Of a DNA stretch of 64,000 nt, positions 59,001 to 64,000 are shown in pieces. Positions within the stretch are counted from its first letter, which is position 1. Each line of letters starts with the position of its first letter. The stretch spans positions 4,918,498-4,982,497 of the forward strand of contig NC_064045.1 in NCBI RefSeq assembly GCF_932526225.1. Direction: 5' to 3'. The translations under genes and the position numbers were made by a program. The notes beneath the pieces were generated by a model. It searched no databases. It saw nothing but the letters and a program-made list of their open reading frames with translations, and was not told where the DNA came from. This DNA comes from Nematostella vectensis. Its lineage: Eukaryota > Cnidaria > Anthozoa > Actiniaria > Edwardsiidae.

Positions 59001-62000
59001 GAAACTTGCCACCCTCCCCCAAAAACTGACCCTAGATCCCTCCCCGTCCCCATCTCCCAAATAAAAAAAAATCATTTTGCCAAGTACAAATTTTACAACA
59101 GCGTGCTGTACATCATCGTGCGAAAGGTACATCTTCTTTCTGACAGCCACCCCTTCCCTCCAAAACCCCCAACCCGTGTGAGTGGAAGCTTACAGGTTCT
59201 AGCAGTACTCGCTTGTCCTTCAGAAGTCTGAAAAGTCTCGTGATGTAGATCTGAGGAGGGGACGGATAAATCATTGAAAATTATAGAAGTATATTTGCAT
59301 TTCAAAAAAGTATGGTATCCAATAATTACAATGTCAACAACGATAGCAACTGCAATATCAATGACAAGCAACAATGACAGCGGCGAAATCACCAATCCTG
59401 TTACCAAAACCAACGATAACAACAAAAGCAAACTGTATCCCTGTCACCACAACAAACACTAACAACGACAACATAAACAACAAGCATTACCAGCAACAGT
59501 GCTGTCACCTCTACAAATACCAACAACAATACAACAACCAACAATAACAACAACAACAACACCTGCATCCTTACAGGAACAACAAAAGGGAGCAACTGTA
59601 GCGTAAAACATGACTAAAACAGAAAGTATAAAGGATGCAACAACGAGTAACAGATACAGTAGTAATTTCCATGGATCGATAGAAACATCAACAGAGGACA
59701 AGAGAGCGAAGGTAACACGTTAAAAGTGTAGGAACTTACTTGGTCTTCGACGCTGTAAAAACCACTTGCTGTTCCACCTACATAACACAAAAAATATTTT
59801 GTTTATTTACGGCGAGGTAACAATGTGGATACATAGCCTGAAAATAAGAGTTTACAAGACAGCGACACATCTTCCTTGGAAGCCTAAACCCAAAATCGAA
59901 GAATTTCCCTGTTACCTTCGATGTAGGCAATGTCATTGTCGAAGAGTTCATGGAATTCTTCCGATTCATCGCCTTGCTCTTCGCGCTGAAGTTGAAATTT
60001 GTCAAGGAAGTTATGAAGGAGGCGTTTTTGTTGGTTAAAGTCTCTAATATAATGTTTTTAGTTTCCTGTTTTCAAAGAATAGTAAGTAACGCCTTGTTGT
60101 TTTTTTTCAAAGTTTGACGTTATTGCTCTACAATTGATAAATAATACTATGTTACTTGTGTTTCTTGTAGTGAATATCTCATTGATACCAGTCTGTTGCA
60201 CACCTAACAAAGGCAAACAAGGGAAAGCAGATAGGCTCACTTACGATGGTTCTTGTCTCAGCTCCAAGGAAGTTTCTCAAATTGACCGCGTGAATGGCCG
60301 AGCACGCTTTCTTGTCCAGCTTTGGACAATGTAGACCAAACAATTAGTTCCTTCCTCAAGTAATTTTAAGATTTTCGTAGTATTTTTAACCTACCGAGGC
60401 ATCTTTGCCAATCCAGTAGTAGATCTGCCAGAATAACTGATCTGTCTCATCCAACTCAGTCTAGAAATAAAAGCAAGCATCAGATACTATTTGCATCACA
60501 TACAACGAGCGAAGAATGGCAGTCTGATTGGCTTTCTTAAATGTTGAGTAACTAAGGCACCTTCAGAATGATGTAGCAGTCTGCTTCATAGAACTTGCCA
60601 TAGAAATCTAAAGATAAAACAGTTATTCGTCTTCATGTAAGTACCTTAAAAGACAGCTGGCCTTTGAGAAGCCTGCGTACACCCGGTAAAGCAAGCTTAA
60701 CCTTTGAGTGGAATATCGAGGTCTACACTGTATCACTGTATTACACTTCACTTATACATTGATCTTAATTAACAGCAATTTGACAGGTGTGATATATATA
60801 CGCAATTGATGCGTGTAAACAGTATGTACTATTTCAACGATTATCTCTATTTACCTTCATCCACGTGGACTGGAAGAAAGTTCTCTATTTGCCAAACCTG
60901 CATTCCTAGAAGATTAAAAAATGGCGATCAACCACTCCTTTGTTATTGCTTTTAATTGAAATACAATGGTTTATTCGCAAGGAAACTTCAAAATAACAAT
61001 CTACGAATGAAGTCTGATAAGTAAATGACAATATTTGATTGAAAATATCTTGGTTTCTCGCTTGAATTAGTCGATGGAAATGGATGCTTTGTGTGTTTCG
61101 GCATTGAGCATAAAATGGAAGTGTGACTAGCCTTCTTAGAAGGTCTAAGGGTCAAATTAATGGTAATAAATAGTCATTTTCCAGCCCCAAACAATGAACC
61201 AAGAATCATAGAATATATACAGATGTGTAGCCATAAATATCATATGGAAAAAAAGGACAGAAATGTCCTCATAAGCCAGGTTAGGCTAAAAACAAAGACA
61301 AAACAAGCACTATTTTTTTCTACACATATCGTCGCCCCAAATTCAAACAAGGGAGAAGCGTTTCGGATTTCCTGTGGTGGCAAGAGGCAAGAGGGGCTGG
61401 GGAGAGCCAGCCACGAGGAGAACAAGGTCGCGAGGGGAGGGTCTGGGATGACGTCACATCATTAACCACAGAGAACCCGAAACCCCACAGAAAACCTAAA
61501 AATCCGAGGACCTAGGCTGCATCCTACCTATTTCCTGGCCTGTCTGGTCGTCAAAAAAGTCATGGTAGTTCAAGTTCGGTTTTACAAGCGCCTCGTTCCA
61601 CTTTCTTCCCCTGTGAGATATAATTAAAAATATGCGAGCTGAGTACTGATAGTTACTCACTCTGTGACGCTGGAACTTTGATCAGAGAAGCGCTGGAAAG
61701 TCTACAACAGAGTCTTCATTATGTATAATATATTAGATTATTTTCTGTATTTGTTTTTAGTTCTGCTATTTTTTTATGATTTTTTTATTTTATTTTGTTA
61801 AACCATGACCCTTATTAAAACCAGAGTTTACTGAAATGTCCATTTTATTATTCAGAGAACCCATCTTTGGAATTTATCAACGATTGTATTAAACCTAGTT
61901 TTACCTAAATCTATAAAATATCAACCCAGAAGAGTTTTGTCTAGTGTCCTTAATTTAAGAATGGCTTTATTATTTGGTAGAACTCGGGACCAACCAAGAG

Positions 62001-62307
62001 AGAGTTGGTACCATGTTAGTGTTGTCACGCTTGAGCTCAGCACATCGCGTGACAGAGGCCAGAACGACTGGGAAGGAGACTGGAGCCAGGTGGCCTGTTT
62101 ACTTACTTCACCGTCTTTTCAGCGGGTTCCTCCGTGCTCTCTTGCTGTAAAACAACAAGTCAACATTTTACATCAATAAAATTTCCTTTAGTAATACGTA
62201 CCCTGGGAAAATCTAATATTAAAAATCAAAACTAAATGCGATACCCTTTTTCCAAGTTTCTTGTTTCTGCCTGTCGCTTTCTTTTCTTCTGCGTCTTCGA
62301 CCATACC
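37608..62307 (-). CDS. FLII: Flightless-1 (gelsolin-repeat half; 5' part outside window)
   Basis: Thirty-three exons in continuous phase encode 810 residues ending in the stop at 37608. They cover the linker and all six gelsolin-like repeats. Typical FLII segments seen are WQIENFLPV and [12 protein letters not shown] (G1), [20 protein letters not shown] (G2), [10 protein letters not shown] and [15 protein letters not shown] (G3 and after), [15 protein letters not shown] and [13 protein letters not shown] (G4), [11 protein letters not shown] (G5), and [18 protein letters not shown] (G6). Known FLII joins an N-terminal leucine-rich-repeat domain to gelsolin repeats, binds actin and acts as a nuclear-receptor co-activator. 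The LRR exons must lie right of the window; none is recognisable in 62308..64000. The 37-residue acidic insert after CRYWVPVE ([15 protein letters not shown]) is a family feature. Exon coordinates are in the block entries. Introns carry most repeats of this region. Confidence 0.95.
38596..38823 (-). repeat. Dispersed repeat family A, copy 2
   Basis: Reverse-complement copy of the family at 51073 and 60922 (shares GATGGAAATGGAT, GAAAATATCTTGGTTACTCG on the minus strand, and CTTTGTTATTG). It lies in a FLII intron, directly before the tRNA-like sequence. Confidence 0.65.
38868..38990 (+). mobile_element. tRNA-derived SINE head
   Basis: Contains an A-box-like TAGCGCAGTGG and a perfect B-box GGTTCGAACCC about 19 bases later. 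This spacing is shorter than in a real tRNA, and no cloverleaf closes. A non-tRNA tail with T-run and GGCCCCTCTGGGGAC follows. A SINE head or degraded tRNA gene is more likely than a functional tRNA. Confidence 0.55.
39390..40905 (+). repeat. 31-bp minisatellite in FLII intron
   Basis: About 48 units built on CATTTAAAGAGAAACGTCAA plus TGGTGGTAAGT. Variants change CGTC to CATC/CGTA, GGTAAG to GGCAAG, or add AGT. The array starts about 25 bases from the 3' splice site of the FLII exon at 39358. Confidence 0.93.
43000..43400 (+). repeat. About 75-bp tandem repeat in FLII intron
   Basis: About five units, recognisable by GCTATGTAGTGTTCATGTAC and TAAGG(A/G)(A/G)AAGTGTGA. The first is the most diverged. 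It lies between FLII exons 43444 and 42933. Confidence 0.8.
43825..43910 (+). repeat. (ATC)n-rich microsatellite
   Basis: Imperfect CATCAT/CACCAC run just after FLII exon 43926 on the intron side. Confidence 0.75.
44072..49715 (+). repeat. 33-bp minisatellite in FLII intron, unit includes the 3' splice site
   Basis: About 170 units (5.6 kb / 33) of CTACAAGATCAATACACACA plus ACAGACCCACACA. Read on the FLII (minus) strand, each unit carries TGTATTGATCTTGTAG, nearly the same as the acceptor TGTATTGCATCTTGTAG of FLII exon 44065. Variants (GGCCC, CAGAACAG, CTTCAAC, GATGAATAC, GATACAAT) recur at fixed distances, so larger blocks were duplicated too: a 594-base period at 46494/47088 and one of about 1124 bases at 48105/49229. 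With 33 bases per unit the frame stays open for up to 804 codons; this is not a gene. Confidence 0.96.
49948..53003 (-). CDS. FLII: FLII exons for gelsolin repeat 3 (part), linker and start of repeat 4
   Basis: Exons in transcript order: 52916..53003, 52333..52446, 51914..52028, 50852..50899, 50163..50219 and 49948..50044. They encode [55 protein letters not shown], a Lys-rich linker, and [15 protein letters not shown]. Exon 52333..52446 ends at the most exon-proximal of three similar donor segments. Using either other donor would read through TAA. Confidence 0.93.
50251..50310 (+). repeat. (AAAC)n/(GAAC)n microsatellite
   Basis: About 14 tetranucleotide units within a FLII intron. Confidence 0.85.
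51073..51303 (+). repeat. Dispersed repeat family A, copy 3
   Basis: Close to 60922..61139, sharing AACCACTCCTTTGTTATTG, GGTTTATTCGCAAGGAAACT and AATATCTTGGTT. In a FLII intron. Confidence 0.7.
51446..51681. mobile_element. TIR element (MITE) flanked by TA, copy 2
   Basis: Ends CACTTATTTCGAAATA and CGTTTATTGAAATAGGTG, with TA on both sides. The inside is highly similar to 1007..1218 (AATACCATGGAACTCGTGAA; CCATTCGCCATTTGCACTGA). In a FLII intron. Confidence 0.78.
52131..52388 (-). repeat. Triplicated end of FLII exon 16 with its splice donor
   Basis: Three tandem copies at about 52131..52198, 52228..52290 and 52326..52388, spaced about 97 bases. Each has, on the minus strand, CTCTGCTCTAT.ATTGAAAG, then CACAAGAA, and the donor CTGCAAGG|GTA(A/G)GG. 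The copy at 52326 belongs to the real exon. The other two lie in the intron, lack an acceptor, and are diverged to different degrees. Confidence 0.85.
53370..53960 (+). repeat. Imperfect repeat with alternating CACGTG and ATTGG motifs
   Basis: An 84-base unit (TTATTGGTTCTTCAAACAAC, ACGTGACTTTGACATCGGCC, ...) is repeated about twice at 53440..53630. Looser copies of the TATTGGTT / ACACGTGACTT pair flank it on both sides. It lies in the FLII intron between exons 53974 and 53003. Confidence 0.7.
53974..62307 (-). CDS. FLII: FLII exons for the linker, gelsolin repeats 1-2 and start of 3
   Basis: Exons in transcript order: 62245..62307, 62107..62144, 61528..61610, 60855..60905, 60561..60607, 60395..60460, 60245..60319, 59916..59985, 59740..59777, 59194..59250, 58535..58621, 56655..56750, 55669..55731 and 53974..54058. 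They are mostly very short (38-96 bases). The first two encode a charged linker ([24 protein letters not shown]). Between LELPQ (exon ending 53974) and VELPGG (exon 53003), about 16 residues present in vertebrate FLII are absent; either they are lost or a small exon was missed. Confidence 0.92.
54345..55610 (-). mobile_element. 5'-truncated non-LTR retrotransposon (CR1/L2-like)
   Basis: One uninterrupted frame (54457..55593, 378 codons) encodes reverse-transcriptase motifs: [35 protein letters not shown] and the catalytic YVDD. The usual C-terminal segment follows ([25 protein letters not shown]). The endonuclease and the first part of the RT are missing. The 3' end is a (TTA)n tail (plus-strand AATAATAAT at 54346..54366), as in LINEs of this group. 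An intact frame suggests a recent insertion. It has the same orientation as FLII and lies in one of its introns. The clade is assigned from memory of motifs only. Confidence 0.9.
57483..57772 (+). repeat. 16-bp minisatellite TGTATGTATAACGTAA
   Basis: About 17 units with few variants (AATGTAAT for ACGTAAT). Long antisense frames here are repeat artefacts. Confidence 0.92.
57890..57965. repeat. Hairpin
   Basis: GGAAACCCAGGGGTATTTCC faces a near-perfect complement 40 bases later, with TAACGTTT/AACGTTA at the loop side. The upstream CTAGATCCGCCCCTG (57866..57880) matches the terminus of the element at 32154. Confidence 0.75.
59330..59580 (+). repeat. AAC-rich low-complexity stretch
   Basis: Irregular (AAC)n/(CAA)n run in a FLII intron, next to exon 59194..59250. 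Confidence 0.7.
60922..61139 (+). repeat. Dispersed repeat family A, copy 4
   Basis: See 51073..51303; the two share about 220 bases with few gaps. In a FLII intron. Confidence 0.7.
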
Positions 62308-62655
62308 CTGCAAGAGAAGCCCAGTAATAAACTAAATGACAAAAACATATCTGAGCGTCTATGCTTATATCACAGGCGACCTGGTAGTTTAGTGGTATTT
62401 TTTGTCTTTGTTGTTGCAGGTTTCACTGGCTTTTGAGCCAATTTCCCTCGCATTTTTATTATTCCGAAGCAAGCGTTATCATGGAACACATTCCAGTTTT
62501 TATCTGGGCGGTCAAGAAGTTGCACCAAGGGTTGAAACGTACGCTTTTTGGGCTAGAAATTTCCTCATAAGCCAGGATAGGCTAAAAACAAAGACAAAAC
62601 AAGCCCTATTTTTTTACACATATCGTCGCCCCGAGTTCAAACAAGGGAGAAGCTA
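61265..62655 (+). repeat. Direct repeat pair in FLII introns
   Basis: About 95 bases at 61265..61362 recur at 62563..62655 with few changes (CTCATAAGCCAGG; GCTAAAAACAAAGACAAAAC; CACATATCGTCGCCCC; TCAAACAAGGGAGAAGC). The copies lie on either side of FLII exons 61528..62307. Confidence 0.75.
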
Positions 62656-62944
62656 CTATTCGACTGGGTGTAGCAACTGAATGTGATAATACAAAATCAT
62701 AGGAATAGAATTTGGATGAAATAGTGATAATGATGAACATAGAACGAAATGCTTGGTTAGTTATATTGACTGCATACTGCACACAAACTCGTGAGACCCA
62801 TGAGTTATTCTAAACAACATCAATGAGATTATTAGACCCTGTGTTAACAAGTAATGCTCTGTTGAATTTTGTTTCATTCTGAAGGACAAGTCCAATGTTA
62901 ACAGCGGCCAATGTCGTCGTACAATTAAACTTAATGCAATTAAA

Positions 62945-63193
62945 CGCATTGTCACCAGTTTACTTCAGAAGGTCCGACGGACACCTCAACCGTTAAAAGA
63001 CGAAATAATCTATTAGAATCTGAGATATTTAACAGGCCATCCACTCTAAATTATCTATCACATCCTCGAAGAAACTTTCAATAGACACACTGCTTCCAAT
63101 ATTTTGAAATATGTTTCGCGTTTTCCGTTAAAAATCATCGGAGATTGTTACGTAATCGACCGGAAGTAAACTGGTGACAATGCGGCTTTAATC
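62945..63193 (+). mobile_element. Dispersed repeat family B, copy 3 (full-length)
   Basis: Left end GCATTGTCACCAGTTTACTT and right end AAGTAAACTGGTGACAATGC are inverted repeats, so this is probably a MITE. Related copies are at 12064 and 18281. Confidence 0.75.
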
Positions 63194-64000
63194 GGCTTGT
63201 CACAAATGAAATGTAGGCGAGCATCATCGCAGAACCCTCTCAAAATGGTGTACAAACAAACCCAGCCCCCAATTGCTGGGCTAATGCCAGCTGGCTAATG
63301 CCAGCTGTTTTAGTCAGCAATGTTGGCGCTTGTCGCACGGGGCTTTAGCTCTACGTTCAGGGTAATGCTGGGGTATTTGCCATTTTTCTGACAACTAAAG
63401 CCGTCTAAGGACTTCACGATTTCTATGGCTGAGTATACATAAACTATATGCTTACGGGAAAAATCGCATCACGCTGTAATTTGAGATATACCACCAAGCC
63501 ATTAATCGTATTAAAACTAGACTTGGAGTTTCTGATCAGACTGGTTATATAAGTTTATTTCACAGAGGATTTACTCATTATTCACACCGGTATACGAAAG
63601 AGCAACATAACGCCTTTGTTGATGTGGTTATGTTTAAAGGTTTTGTATTTCACAGTTTGGACGATCTCGTCACGTCAGAAAGTTAAACCGTACAAAAACA
63701 ATTTTGTAGTTACTTGTTACCTTTCATGCATAAGCGACATTTATAAGATTTGTAATTCATATGCCATGCATGTGATAACAAAAAACATTGTTTCAGTGAA
63801 TGTTCTTGAAAAGGTTGTTCGAAGGTTTTTAGAAATGGCTGAATTTGCAATGAAAAGCACGAACAAGCTTGATGTACAATGCTTTTGTGAATGCTTCTTG
63901 GAAGGTTTCTAAGAACCACTCTAGAATTGACTTTAGGAAAGAAAATTTAGAGAAGGAAGACAAATTAGAATGCTGATGCTTCATTCAATGCTTCTTGGAA
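63194..64000. other. Right edge, nothing recognised
   Basis: Presumably a FLII intron. No LRR exon, RNA or repeat family was found. A short word, AATGCTTCTTGGAA, occurs twice (about 63891 and 63987). Confidence 0.4.

Noticed and set aside
63616-63912. Frame of 98 codons at the right edge as a gene or FLII LRR exon
   Set aside because: Neither strand shows LRR motifs or splice sites in the needed phase; composition is like intron.

Overview
The window is animal nuclear DNA. It has intron-dense genes with GT-AG junctions, many short non-autonomous transposons, and clear orthologues of metazoan proteins (GRB2, Flightless-1, NUBP2, an SFMBT/Scm-type Polycomb protein, Ly6/uPAR proteins). An NADP-type glutamate dehydrogenase of the bacterial/algal class sits among them in a normal multi-exon structure. 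This mix, the compact introns and the repeat style suggest an anthozoan cnidarian such as Nematostella. That identification is an inference, because no species-diagnostic sequence was checked. Exon borders below were worked out by hand from splice consensus, reading phase and family similarity. Phases close for every gene.

Layout. 0.3-4.7 kb: two tandem two-exon Ly6/uPAR genes (-). 5.7-15.8 kb: the 3' part of an SFMBT/Scm-like gene (+), running from the SLED domain to the C-terminal SAM domain; no MBT repeats are visible upstream. 17.7-22.9 kb: NADP-glutamate dehydrogenase (-), convergent with SFMBT. 23.8-24.1 kb: a small unidentified ORF or exon (+). 25.4-30.1 kb: complete NUBP2 (-, 8 exons, 271 aa). 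30.6-36.1 kb: complete GRB2 (+, 6 exons, 213 aa), head to head with NUBP2. 37.6-62.3 kb: Flightless-1 (-), 33 exons covering the linker and all six gelsolin repeats; the leucine-rich-repeat half lies beyond the right edge. A young 5'-truncated LINE sits in one FLII intron.

Repeats make up much of the window: hairpin and terminal-inverted-repeat elements (several with target-site duplications), a tRNA-like SINE head, and at least seven tandem arrays. The largest are about 2.8 kb in GRB2 intron 3 and about 5.6 kb in a FLII intron.

The most unusual observation is that the large arrays appear to be seeded from splice sites. Unit 1 of the GRB2 array is the real exon 3/intron 3 boundary, so the intron carries about 70 copies of its own 5' splice site. 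The FLII array unit carries the 3' splice-site sequence of the exon that follows it, in about 170 copies. FLII exon 16 has its 3' end and donor present three times in tandem. Two other arrays stop within tens of bases of a 3' splice site. A 1-kb inverted-repeat element ends 14 bases before an SFMBT exon and seems to supply its branch point. Together these suggest recurrent local duplication at exon-intron junctions followed by minisatellite expansion.
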